Assembly: GCA_000747625.2 (NCBI GenBank)
Contig: JQDQ01000047.1
Location: forward strand, 1 to 43,544
Direction of reading: 5' to 3'
Length of the DNA stretch: 43,544 nt
DNA from: Smithella sp. SCADC
Lineage (GTDB): Bacteria; Desulfobacterota; Syntrophia; Syntrophales; Smithellaceae
Shown here: one piece after another, positions 25,655-33,764 of the stretch
Position numbering within the stretch: position 1 is the stretch's first letter
Layout: each line of letters begins with the position of its first letter
Notes under the pieces: generated by a model
Told to the model about the DNA's origin: nothing
Databases searched by the model: none
Seen by the model: only the letters and a program-made list of their open reading frames with translations
Translations under genes and position numbers: made by a program

Positions 25655-27493
25655 TTAGACAGCAAATGATTCCTCAGGAATATTCATACAACTCTGTTCA
25701 TCATTCTTCAGGTTTTCCAATTTCGGAATGACCAATCCTGTCGTGCGGCCAATAAAGAATCTGGCAGCTTCAATTTTACCACGATAGAAGGCTTTATCCT
25801 GTTCGCCGGTATCCGCAGCAAAGAACTTCGGAATAGCAACAAGAGCCATTTTGAGGTGCAGCCAGCCCACAATGACATCACCCATGCAGTTCAGGAAATC
25901 GCAAGCTCCGATCAGGGGAACATAAGGAGTGACTTTGTTCATCTTGGCAAAGGCCATAGATGTTTCTGCCACGGCATTCAAAGAATTTTCCACGATTGCC
26001 ACTTCATTTTTCAGAGAGTCTACCTTTTTGCCTTCTTCAATGGTTTCCTTGATCATAGCCATCAGGTTCATGAAATAAAGGCCTTTCTTCATGCCCAGTT
26101 TACGGCCCAGCAGGTCAAGAGCCTGAATACCGTTGGTGCCCTCATATATCTGATTGATCTTCTGATCTCTCATCATCTGCTCAACCGGATACTCGCGGCA
26201 GAAACCATACCCGCCGTAGGTCTGCACGGCAAGTTGGCAGACATCCATGCCTGCGTCGGTGCAGTAGGATTTTACGATCGGCGTAAGAATTTCGATAAAA
26301 CCATGCCAGTATGCCTGCTGTTCTTCGTTTTTTTCGACTATGGCCTGGATTTCATTATCCATGCAGAAGTAACACAGGAAACATAACATACGAAGACCTT
26401 CAGAAGTGGATTTCATTTTAAGCAGCATTCTGCGAACATCCGGATGACGAATGATAGGAACCGACCCACCATCAATCTTCATAGCCATTTCTATGACGTC
26501 CTGTCCCTGAATTCTCTGTTTAGCATAATCAAGAGCATGGAGATAGGCTGCTCCGGCAAGGGATGCGCCCATCATGCCGACGCCCTGACGCTCTTCGTTC
26601 ATCATGTGGAACATGATCGGCATACCCTGACGTTCTTCACCCATCAGATAACCGGTACATTTATTGTCGGAACCGAAATTCAGAGTACAGGTTGCATTGC
26701 CGTGGATGCCCATTTTGCTTTCAATGTTGCCGCAGGTAACATCGTTGGTTTCTCCGAGTTCGCCCTTCTCATTGAATCTGACCTTGGGAACCATGAAAAT
26801 GGAAATGCCTTTTGTTCCTTTGGGGTCACCTTCGATTCTGGCCAGAACAGGGTGAATAATGTTCGGGGTCAGGTCATGATCACCGGAGGAGATGAAGCTC
26901 TTGGTGCCAACAATTGAGTAGGTGCCGTCGGCATTTCTTTTAGCGGTGGTTTTTAATGCTCCGACATCGGAACCGGCACCCGGTTCAGTAAGACACATGG
27001 TTCCCGCCCATTCACCGCTAAACATTTTTTCGAGAAGGATATCACGCAGTGGATGCTGGAAATAATCCTGCATCAACCTTGCGGCTCCGTGGGAAAGACT
27101 GGGATACATAAGGAACGCCTGGTTGGTCGACAAAAACATGTTAGTGCAAGCTGCCGCTATACAAGCAGGAAATCCTTGACCGCCTACTTCCGGCTCGTCA
27201 GCTGTGGCCATATATCCGCCTTCACAATAAAGCTTGTAGAGCCTTTTATAAGCTTCAGGTGTTGTTACTTTTCCATCCTTAAATGTTGCTTCGACTGGTT
27301 TACGATGAACTTCATCAGGATAGGTGGGGGCAATTTCAGTCTCCGCAAACTTTGCTGCCTGGTCCAGAACCATCTTGCACGTATCGACATCATAGTCCGC
27401 ATAACGGCCCTTACCGAGCAATGTTTCTCCTATCTTGAAGACCTCAAACAATTGGAAATTAATATCCCTTAAATCAATCCACAAACTCGCCAT
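25655..27493 (-). CDS. Acyl-CoA dehydrogenase, long type, tandem paralogue
   Basis: A 612-residue close paralogue of the preceding downstream gene, with long identical blocks (KPVEATxKDGKVTTPEAYKR, MCLTEPGAGSDVGALKTTA, EYPVEQMMRDQKIN). The catalytic-base motif IYEGTNGIQALDLLGRKLG is present and all domains are complete, so both copies look active. Differences cluster around the stretch FLSTNQAFLMYPSLSHG (versus GGSAFIMYPAVTHG) and the region after the DNEIQAIVEKNEEQ helix, which may change substrate choice. AAGGAGG precedes the ATG. It is the upstream copy of the pair on the reverse strand. Confidence 0.92.
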   Translation of the reverse strand: MASLWIDLRDINFQLFEVFKIGETLLGKGRYADYDVDTCKMVLDQAAKFAETEIAPTYPDEVHRKPVEATFKDGKVTTPEAYKRLYKLYCEGGYMATADEPEVGGQGFPACIAAACTNMFLSTNQAFLMYPSLSHGAARLMQDYFQHPLRDILLEKMFSGEWAGTMCLTEPGAGSDVGALKTTAKRNADGTYSIVGTKSFISSGDHDLTPNIIHPVLARIEGDPKGTKGISIFMVPKVRFNEKGELGETNDVTCGNIESKMGIHGNATCTLNFGSDNKCTGYLMGEERQGMPIMFHMMNEERQGVGMMGASLAGAAYLHALDYAKQRIQGQDVIEMAMKIDGGSVPIIRHPDVRRMLLKMKSTSEGLRMLCFLCYFCMDNEIQAIVEKNEEQQAYWHGFIEILTPIVKSYCTDAGMDVCQLAVQTYGGYGFCREYPVEQMMRDQKINQIYEGTNGIQALDLLGRKLGMKKGLYFMNLMAMIKETIEEGKKVDSLKNEVAIVENSLNAVAETSMAFAKMNKVTPYVPLIGACDFLNCMGDVIVGWLHLKMALVAIPKFFAADTGEQDKAFYRGKIEAARFFIGRTTGLVIPKLENLKNDEQSCMNIPEESFAV

Positions 27494-27697
27494 AAAATCC
27501 TCCTTACTTTTCTATTTGTTATATTTCTTGCTCGTTCATTAAGAGCGTTTATCTTAACTATTTACGCAATTACACTTTAAAAAAATGTAAATTAGGTGAT
27601 TTAAACATTCATCCGAAAAATATTCCAATGGTCACGTATTTATTGAGAGCTTTTAACCCGAAACTAAATTCTAGTGACTGAAGGTCATTTTTTGACT

Positions 27698-27726
27698 TTT
27701 ATACATCTCAAAATCAACTCTGTCAA
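27698..27726 (-). promoter_or_regulatory. Promoter of the second acyl-CoA dehydrogenase
   Basis: Reverse strand: TTGACA (27726-27721), 17 bases, TATAAA (27703-27698). It is near-perfect consensus and leaves an untranslated leader of roughly 200 bases. Confidence 0.65.
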
Positions 27727-27812
27727 TATATTATATAAATTTTAGAAGATTTATTTATTCGTTATTACGATAAAATTTATGATTATTGAATAATACTAAG
27801 AATTTAATGACT

Positions 27813-27841
27813 GAAACCTATGCACACAATGCATAGGTTTC
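27813..27841. repeat. Perfect 12-bp hairpin after the RsbRD-like gene
   Basis: GAAACCTATGCA, loop CACAA, TGCATAGGTTTC. No T-run on either side, so it is not a classical intrinsic terminator. It lies 56 bases beyond the stop of the gene ending at 27897. Confidence 0.6.
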
Positions 27842-27896
27842 CAGGGTATGCTCTACTTTTGAAATTTTATGTATGCTTAAGTTTCCTTTTAGATTC

Positions 27897-28331
27897 TTAC
27901 TGCTTATCAAGATAATACTGCGTGATCTCATATACTGCGTAGTCCATCATGAGCATAATCCGCATGATACTGTCGATGGCCTGATTGTGTTCCAGCGCGT
28001 CGATAAAAATTGCCTGAAAATCTGCATAGAGCCACATGTGGCGTCGCATCAGATTTAATCCATAAATGGCCTCATGTAATGGAATCCCGATCTCATGACA
28101 TTTTTTAGCATATTTCAGAAAATATTTCTGAGTAAATTCAATACGATCATCAGGAACCAGCAATTTTTTTAAATTGCGGTAAAAATCGATTGCATAAACT
28201 ACCAATTTTTCTTTCTTTATGTTTTGATAATGTGTAGTCCTTTTATTTTTTTGAACCTCCATTGCCCAATGCTCGGCAATTTCCTCGACGTTTTGTTCGG
28301 TGACGTCAAGAAGCTTAATAGAATCTACCAT
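27897..28331 (-). CDS. Small RsbRD-N-like helical protein (paralogue 1)
   Basis: A 144-residue all-helical protein. It resembles the stand-alone N-terminal (RsbRD-type, globin-like) domain of stress-signalling proteins: an early W (EHWAMEVQ), a YAIDFYRNL helix and the conserved block LMRRHMWLYADFQAIF. No kinase, STAS or DNA-binding part follows. It is a paralogue of the next gene upstream, sharing LMRRHxWLYAxFQAIF, GIPxxExIYxLxLMRRH and DYAxYE. GAAAGGAG lies before the ATG. It may bind a ligand or a regulator, but nothing in the sequence proves it. Confidence 0.6.
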   Translation of the reverse strand: MVDSIKLLDVTEQNVEEIAEHWAMEVQKNKRTTHYQNIKKEKLVVYAIDFYRNLKKLLVPDDRIEFTQKYFLKYAKKCHEIGIPLHEAIYGLNLMRRHMWLYADFQAIFIDALEHNQAIDSIMRIMLMMDYAVYEITQYYLDKQ

Positions 28332-28398
28332 AAGAATATTCTCCTTTCTCTAAGTTCAAATCTGATATAAAAATACAGATGTATTAATTGATTAAATT

Positions 28399-28851
28399 TT
28401 ATTTTTTACTTTTCTTCATGAGTTCCTGATACTCTTTAGTCACCTCATAGGCTGCGTAGTCGAACAATAGTATTGTCCGGCCCAGTGTATCAAGCGCCTG
28501 CCGTTGATCAATCCCGGAGCTAAAAATTGCCTGGAACTCTGCATACAACCAGACATGCCGTCTCATAAGTATTAACGCGTAAATAGTCTCTTTTGCCGGA
28601 ATACCCATGGCATAACTTTCCTGAGCATAGCTTCGAAAATATCTTAATACATCGTCTGTAATTTTTTCATCAAGAAACATCTTGCTGAAATTTTGATAAA
28701 ATCGAACGCATTGATAGATGATTGCTTCTTCATCCAAGCTTTTATATGTTGGTGTTTTAGAGTTTTTCTGAACATCCTTGACCCATCCCTTTGCTATTTT
28801 TTCCGCGTGATTTTCCGCTAGTTCTAAATATTTAATTGCGTACGTTTTCAT
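28399..28851 (-). CDS. Small RsbRD-N-like helical protein (paralogue 2)
   Basis: A 150-residue paralogue of the gene at 27897-28331 with the same order of features: an N-terminal AEKIAKGWVKDVQKN helix, FYQNFSKMF, YAMGIPAKETIYALILMRRH, WLYAEFQAIF and DYAAYEVTKEY, then a Lys-rich end. The family call (RsbRD N-terminal domain) is tentative. AAAGGAG precedes the ATG, and a TTGTTA-17-TATATT promoter lies 45 bases upstream. The two genes are 67 bases apart and probably form one transcript. Confidence 0.6.
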   Translation of the reverse strand: MKTYAIKYLELAENHAEKIAKGWVKDVQKNSKTPTYKSLDEEAIIYQCVRFYQNFSKMFLDEKITDDVLRYFRSYAQESYAMGIPAKETIYALILMRRHVWLYAEFQAIFSSGIDQRQALDTLGRTILLFDYAAYEVTKEYQELMKKSKK

Positions 28852-28895
28852 TATAATCTCCTTTCCAGAATAAATTAGCTCGAATGTTTGATACT

Positions 28896-28924
28896 AATAT
28901 AAAGCATGACGCTGGAATTAACAA
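28896..28924 (-). promoter_or_regulatory. Promoter of the RsbRD-like pair
   Basis: Reverse strand: TTGTTA (28924-28919), a 17-base spacer and TATATT (28901-28896). Confidence 0.5.
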
Positions 28925-28965
28925 TATATTTTTAGCAATTATTCATTAAATAAACAATAATATAT

Positions 28966-29019
28966 AAAAATGCAGTGAGTCCGGCTCCGGAAATTCCGAT
29001 GCCGGACTCACTGCATTTT
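28966..29019 (-). terminator. Large terminator hairpin
   Basis: A stem of about 19 base pairs (28966-28985 with 29001-29019, core GCAGTGAGTCCGGC) with a 15-base loop. Five T follow on the reverse strand and four on the forward one, so it may work in both directions. It separates the thiolase remnant from the RsbRD-like pair. Confidence 0.8.
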
Positions 29020-29034
29020 ACTTTCAGAGTATTC

Positions 29035-29071
29035 AAAAAAAGGGGGCTATTCAGTAGAAAAGCCCCCTTTT
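29035..29071 (-). terminator. Second terminator hairpin
   Basis: AAAGGGGGCT (29039-29048) pairs with AGCCCCCTTT (29061-29070). On the reverse strand the stem is followed by a T-run of seven (29041-29035). Confidence 0.8.
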
Positions 29072-29085
29072 AAAAAAATGTTAGC

Positions 29086-29110
29086 AAAAGCTATAACAAT
29101 TATAGCTTTT
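29086..29110. repeat. Short A/T-rich hairpin at the thiolase remnant's end
   Basis: AAAAGCTATA, loop ACAAT, TATAGCTTTT. It overlaps the stop codon of the thiolase remnant and is the third hairpin in a row before the RsbRD-like pair. Confidence 0.5.
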
Positions 29111-29411
29111 ACGCTTTACTGAGCATGATAGCTCCGGCATTACCAAAAGCGCCGCAAAGTGTACCAACACAGTATTTAGCGTCGGGATAGTCGGTCTTCA
29201 TGATGGTGTTCAGGGTGACCACCAGACGGCAGCCGCTTTCGCCCAATGGATGACCAAGCGCCAAAGCGCCGCCCCATACGTTGACGTTTTCAAAAGGCGA
29301 GTTCTGGGCGATTCCCAGATCTCTCACGCAGGCTAAGGCCTGGCTGGCGAAGGCTTCGTTGAATTCCCAAATGGCGATATTACTTATTTTTTTAGCAAGA
29401 GTGCAGAAAGA
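29109..29411 (-). pseudogene. Thiolase C-terminal remnant
   Basis: The frame reads as the last about 95 residues of an acetyl-CoA acetyltransferase: LAKKISNIAIWEFNEAFASQ, then NVWGGALALGHPLGESGCR with the active-site His, and LCGAFGNAGAIM with the late catalytic Cys region. The first about 290 residues with the nucleophilic Cys are missing. Upstream the frame meets a stop at 29412-29414, abutting the end of the LytM-like gene. The only possible start is an internal GTG (29327), which has lost the conserved NEAFA strand, so this is a decayed or rearranged gene. Confidence 0.8.
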
Positions 29412-29415
29412 TTAA

Positions 29416-30315
29416 TTAAGGAAGAAACAATAGAGGATTGCATGCTTTGCCCTGCAGGCGTATTTCAAAATTTACATATGCTTCACCGGTATCGTCTGTT
29501 TCCGCCATCAGGGCAATTATTTCTCCTTTTCTGACACTTTGATCTATCCGGACGTATCTTCTTTTCAGATGTGTATAAACTGTGGCAAAATTGTTGTTAT
29601 GCCGGATAATAATTGTTTCTCCGTAATTTTTTAACTCAGATGAGAAGATAACTGTTCCTGCTGCCGCCGCTTTTACTTTTGATCCGGCATTGGAAACAAT
29701 TTTAATCCAATTATTGTAAGTCTTGTTAGGCTGGAGACCAAAACGAGTCTTTACTTTGCCTCTTACCGGCCAAATAAATCTGTTTTTATCTATTTTAAAA
29801 TCTTGCTCGGATTTTTTTAGTTTAGATTTTGGTTCCACTCTTTCTTCGGGAATATTTTTCCCCGAAGGGGCTTTTAGCGGCGCAGGCTTTTCAGGAACAG
29901 CTACTTTGGACTGTTGTCTTACCGGAGTTTGTGTCGCTGGCGAAGGTTCTTTTTTTACATTTTGATTTTTAACATTTTCGGGAATATTTTTTTTTGTTTT
30001 TACTTCTGATGCCGTTTCCGTGGTTTTTACATTTGTTTTAATATTATCTATTACCTGGTTTGCTTCAGGTATAAATAAAACATCACCTTCCTTAATGGAA
30101 TTGAGATCGGTTGCATTATTCATCTGGGCTAATTTCTGTAAACGGACTTGATAAGCGTTGGCGATCATCCGGGCTGTTTCATTTTTTTTAACCCGGTGAT
30201 AAACGCCCATTGTTTGCGCTTTTTGCATTTGCGGACTGAAACAGGAAAGAATGACAGGTAGTCCAGATAAAATAAAAAAAATTAATATCAGGGTGGATGG
30301 TTTTATTTTTCCCAT
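29416..30315 (-). CDS. LysM-M23 lipoprotein with degenerate peptidase site (NlpD-like)
   Basis: About 299 residues: lipoprotein signal (LSGLPVILSC), a LysM domain (YHRVKKNETARMIANAYQ ... KEGDVLFIP, about 40-85), a long Lys/Pro-rich linker, and a C-terminal M23/LytM fold (WPVRGKVKTRFG ... GTVIFSSELKNYGETIIIRH ... YTHLKRRYV). The metal ligands of active M23 enzymes are lost: the HxGxD block reads NNWIKI and the HLHFE block reads YVNFE. It is thus like NlpD/EnvC, an activator of amidases in cell separation rather than an enzyme. ATG 30315 is used, overlapping the pcm stop by 13 bases. Confidence 0.85.
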   Translation of the reverse strand: MGKIKPSTLILIFFILSGLPVILSCFSPQMQKAQTMGVYHRVKKNETARMIANAYQVRLQKLAQMNNATDLNSIKEGDVLFIPEANQVIDNIKTNVKTTETASEVKTKKNIPENVKNQNVKKEPSPATQTPVRQQSKVAVPEKPAPLKAPSGKNIPEERVEPKSKLKKSEQDFKIDKNRFIWPVRGKVKTRFGLQPNKTYNNWIKIVSNAGSKVKAAAAGTVIFSSELKNYGETIIIRHNNNFATVYTHLKRRYVRIDQSVRKGEIIALMAETDDTGEAYVNFEIRLQGKACNPLLFLP

Positions 30316-30956
30316 CCGCTCTCCCCAATCAGGCTGACAAATCGGCATCCGCCCAGATCTTCTTTGATGATTTCTTGAGGATTTTCTAAAGAACGGGTAA
30401 GTTTATATAAAGTTTGCACATCGCGACCGCCGGCGGGAAAAACCATCTTTCCACCTGTCGCAAGCTGTTCGACTAGATACTGTGGAATTTCCGGCGCTGC
30501 AGCTGTGATGATGATCGCGTCGAAAGGAGCTTCATCTCTCCAGCCGTAAGAACCGTCGCCGACTCTTAAGGCTACATTGTAAAAATTAAGCTTATCAAGA
30601 ATCTTCCGCGCGTTTGTAGACAGAGAAGCAATGCGTTCGATAGAAAAAACACGATCGGCAAGTGATGCCAACACCGCCGTTTGATAACCGGATCCGGTGC
30701 CTATTTCCAGGACCCTTTCTTTTCCTTTTAACTCCAATGCCTGCGTCATGAGTGCGACTATGTATGGTTGAGAGATGGTCTGATGTCCATCAATTGGCAG
30801 AGGGCTGTCATTATAAGCCTGATCAATCAGCCCTTCATCAATAAAAAGATGACGCGGAATAGTGCTCATGGCTTTCAATACTCGAACATCAATTATATCG
30901 CGCGCTTTTAATTGCGTTTCAACCATTCGCGTCCGCTGCTTCTTGTATCTATCCAT
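30303..30956 (-). CDS. pcm: Protein-L-isoaspartate O-methyltransferase
   Basis: A 217-residue enzyme that methylates L-isoaspartyl residues to start repair of damaged proteins. Family motifs: the substrate loop PLPIDGHQTISQPYIVALM (about 55-73), the SAM motif VLEIGTGSGYQTAVLA (about 83-98) and DAIIITAAAPEIP. The start overlaps the stop of the previous gene (TAATG), and the downstream NlpD-like gene overlaps its end; pcm next to nlpD is a common bacterial arrangement. Confidence 0.95.
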   Translation of the reverse strand: MDRYKKQRTRMVETQLKARDIIDVRVLKAMSTIPRHLFIDEGLIDQAYNDSPLPIDGHQTISQPYIVALMTQALELKGKERVLEIGTGSGYQTAVLASLADRVFSIERIASLSTNARKILDKLNFYNVALRVGDGSYGWRDEAPFDAIIITAAAPEIPQYLVEQLATGGKMVFPAGGRDVQTLYKLTRSLENPQEIIKEDLGGCRFVSLIGESGWEK

Positions 30957-31348
30957 TAAACTGCCTTTATTTTTTCTTTTTTTTCTGGAATCCGGTAAAT
31001 TTCCTGAATCATGTCATGCCGACGCAAACCGAGTGCTTCACGTGTAACAATAAGATAATAATATTGCAGTTGAGCTTTTTGACGAATAGTATTGAATCGA
31101 TCAATGCTCAAATTAATTTCTTCATGAATCGATTGTTTCCTCTGCGATGTCTCCGCGGCGTGCTCATTTTCGCTCAAAGCTTTTAAAAGTGATATCTTTA
31201 CTTCGATTTCCCGATCCGCACACGTCAATTGCCCGATGGCATCATCTACAGCCATGCCGGCGCGGCTCAATACGGCTGCTTTTTCCCGCAGTAATTCTTC
31301 CAGCAAATTATCTTGTTGATCATTTTTTCTTTTCTGCGATATTTGCAT
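30956..31348 (-). CDS. Small helical coiled-coil protein, unknown function
   Basis: A 130-residue highly charged protein made of long helices (LLEELLREKAAVLSRAG, then SQRKQSIHEEINLSIDRFNTIRQKAQLQYYYLIVTREALG). No signal peptide. No family recognised. Its stop overlaps the pcm start by one base, so translation is likely coupled. Confidence 0.7.
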   Translation of the reverse strand: MQISQKRKNDQQDNLLEELLREKAAVLSRAGMAVDDAIGQLTCADREIEVKISLLKALSENEHAAETSQRKQSIHEEINLSIDRFNTIRQKAQLQYYYLIVTREALGLRRHDMIQEIYRIPEKKEKIKAV

Positions 31349-31579
31349 GATATTTTCTTATGCTCCAACAAAACGAGCCTCTATCATTGAAGAGCTTAAT
31401 TTTCAACAAAAATAGTTCTTTATTGCTTCGCTAAAGAGTTGAATAAACGGGTGAACAGGTTACTTTTTCTTGATGGGAGAATGGTCTTGCGCATTTGTGT
31501 GTAAGAGGTTTTTAATAATCGTATATGACTTGTAAAAGATCTTCTGTTCATAATGATTAAGTCAGAAGTATAGCTGGAT

Positions 31580-32320
31580 TTAAACAGTTTCGTTCTCTCT
31601 GTTAATTAAGTATTTGGCAATGACGGCATTCACCGAATAATCCAGCTTTCTGCCTTCTTTTAGCTGTCGCAGCACTCTTGAGTCGGATTTCCAGACTATA
31701 TCTCCGGGCGAGAGGAAACAGAAACCACCCCTTTTAGGGATTGTAGTTATCACAGAGTCCTTATAATAATAATAGTCTTCATTAATTTCTGTGGGAAAGC
31801 TGCGCATAATCGGTGGTATATCTGTGGGTAGGAACCAGAGTTTGATTTCTCGCTCCGCATCTTCCGGGTTTGCTGAGGCATGAATGAGGTTGTCCGTTCT
31901 GTTTCCGATGAATTTACCCTTTTCATCGTTTAGAGGAACGACAGTTCCTAGTGCGCGAAGGCAGCCCGGATTTTTCTGCCTTGCTTCATGGGGATTTGTT
32001 GGCCCGCAGATAGTTCTTATGGTCTTGATGGCATTTGGTCCCTGATACAAAATTGCGATAATCCGGCGTTTCCCCGGATCATCAGGAAAATGGATAAACC
32101 CCTGAATATATTGTAAAAGCGAAGGATAGAAAAATTTGCCTTTATGCTCCGCATAGTGCTCTTCAGCCAAAATCTCATTTACGTTGACAACTTTCAGCGC
32201 TGCAAAACGTAACCCGGCGTGAAAATGAGAAAATTGCGAAAGTATATATCCGGTTAAAGAATTTTTAAGAGCGTCCGGCTTGATGAGTACAAGCGAGCTC
32301 CTAAAGATTTGCATCGACAT
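31580..32320 (-). CDS. Nucleoside diphosphate kinase-domain protein with C-terminal extension
   Basis: A 246-residue protein; typical NDKs have about 140. Residues about 8-165 are an NDK fold: VLIKPDAL at the start, CLRALGTVVP and the catalytic phospho-His motif NRTDNLIHAS, then EREIKLWF. About 30 residues more than usual sit around FIHFPDDPGKRRIIAILYQG. The last about 75 residues are an extra domain (DSVITTIPKRGGF ... DYSVNAVIAKYL) that I do not recognise. It may exchange phosphate between nucleoside di- and triphosphates or use the domain for sensing. AAGGAG precedes the ATG. Confidence 0.8.
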   Translation of the reverse strand: MSMQIFRSSLVLIKPDALKNSLTGYILSQFSHFHAGLRFAALKVVNVNEILAEEHYAEHKGKFFYPSLLQYIQGFIHFPDDPGKRRIIAILYQGPNAIKTIRTICGPTNPHEARQKNPGCLRALGTVVPLNDEKGKFIGNRTDNLIHASANPEDAEREIKLWFLPTDIPPIMRSFPTEINEDYYYYKDSVITTIPKRGGFCFLSPGDIVWKSDSRVLRQLKEGRKLDYSVNAVIAKYLINRENETV

Positions 32321-32438
32321 TTAAATTCTCCTTGCTATTGAAGTATATGGTAGTTTAACAAAGTTGTTATTAGATAAAAACTTGTTGTTGGATTAAGAGA
32401 CTATAAAAGAAATCGTTTCTTATGTCAATAGAATTATA

Positions 32439-33764
32439 TTAATTTAAACATTGAGCGGTCGTCCAATCATTTAAAGACCGTAATGCCTGACTTACATAAA
32501 GAATATTTTTGTCTCTTTTTCTTAATTTTTTACCACGTAATGTATCCAATAGACCAAAATTAATATTCATGGGCTGAAAGTGATCGGCATATTCAACAGA
32601 AGTAATATAACGGAGCAACGCTCCGATGGCTGTTTGAGTTGGTGGTGGCTGGAGTTTTTTCCCTTCAATGATAAAGGCGGCATTCAGTCCGGCCAAAAGT
32701 CCCATGGCTGTTGATTCAGTATATCCTTCCACGCCGGTAATCTGACCGGCAAGAAAAATATTTTCATTGTTCTTTAGTTGTAGAGATGGTGCAAGCAGGG
32801 AAGGTGAGTTGACATAAGTATTGCGGTGAATACTACCGTACCGGGCAAACCCGGCGTTTTCCAGGCCGGGAATCAGGCGAAAAATACGTTGTTGCTCAGG
32901 CCAGGTCAGTTTTGTTTGAAATCCGACCATGTTAAAAAGAGTGCCCGATGAATTTTCCCTGCGCAGTTGAACAACGGCATAAGGAATTACACCCGTATGC
33001 GGATCGATCAATCCCACCGGTTTCATCGGACCGAAGGCGAGTGTGTTTTTACCGCGAGCGGCCAGCACTTCTACAGGCAGGCATCCTTCAAAATGTTTGA
33101 TATCTTCAAATGCTTTGGCAAGAACTTTTTCTCCGGACAGCAGTGCCTGATGAAAGCGTTTGTATTCTTCTTCGGATAAAGGACAGTTTAAATAATCCGG
33201 TGTGCCCTTATCATAGCGCGAAGCCAGGAAGACCTTGTTCATATTAATTGAATCGGCTTCGACTATCGGAGCAATGGCATCGTAAAAATATAAATAAGAG
33301 CTCTCCAGTATCCGTGCTATTTCCTGCGCCAGCGAGTCGGATGTAAGCGGGCCGGTTGCAATTATCGTTAACATTTCTTCCGGAATTTTGGTAATTTCAG
33401 TCCTGTGAAGGGTAAAGTTATTTTGTTGATTTAGTTGCGCTTCCACTTCCCGGGCGAACAAAAGTCGGTCTACGGCCAGAGCGGAGCCCGCGGCGACGGC
33501 TGTGCTGTCTGCCGCCGATATTATTAAGGAATGGAGACGGCGCATTTCTTCCTTGAGCAGGCCGTGTGCGTTGTCCAGAGAGTTGGATTTAAGAGAGTTA
33601 CTGCAAACCAGTTCCGCCAGATTTTCCATTTTATGGGCTGGAGAAAATTTTTGCGGCTTCATTTCATACATATGAACCGCATGACCCCGCCGCAGCAGCT
33701 GCCAGGCAGCTTCGCAGCCGGCCAGCCCTCCGCCGATGATTATGACCTGCTCAGATTTACTCAC
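32439..33764 (-). CDS. trmFO: Methylenetetrahydrofolate-tRNA-(uracil-5-)-methyltransferase
   Basis: A 441-residue FAD enzyme that makes ribothymidine at position 54 of tRNAs with methylene-THF. The N-terminal FAD motif is VIIIGGGLAGCEAAWQL, followed by MYEMKP and the family motif AELVCSNSLKSNSL; later GQITGVEGYTESTAMGLLAG binds FAD. The start is GTG 33764, overlapping the topA stop by eight bases; the longer upstream reading is not supported by homology. The order dprA-topA-trmFO is a recurrent cluster in many bacteria. Confidence 0.93.
   Translation of the reverse strand: MSKSEQVIIIGGGLAGCEAAWQLLRRGHAVHMYEMKPQKFSPAHKMENLAELVCSNSLKSNSLDNAHGLLKEEMRRLHSLIISAADSTAVAAGSALAVDRLLFAREVEAQLNQQNNFTLHRTEITKIPEEMLTIIATGPLTSDSLAQEIARILESSYLYFYDAIAPIVEADSINMNKVFLASRYDKGTPDYLNCPLSEEEYKRFHQALLSGEKVLAKAFEDIKHFEGCLPVEVLAARGKNTLAFGPMKPVGLIDPHTGVIPYAVVQLRRENSSGTLFNMVGFQTKLTWPEQQRIFRLIPGLENAGFARYGSIHRNTYVNSPSLLAPSLQLKNNENIFLAGQITGVEGYTESTAMGLLAGLNAAFIIEGKKLQPPPTQTAIGALLRYITSVEYADHFQPMNINFGLLDTLRGKKLRKRDKNILYVSQALRSLNDWTTAQCLN

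Larger units (their letters stand above)
27494..27896. other. 403-base intergenic region with promoter and hairpin
   Basis: No gene seen. It contains the leader and promoter of the acyl-CoA dehydrogenase (27698-27726) and a perfect hairpin at 27813-27841 after the end of the RsbRD-like gene. Confidence 0.5.
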
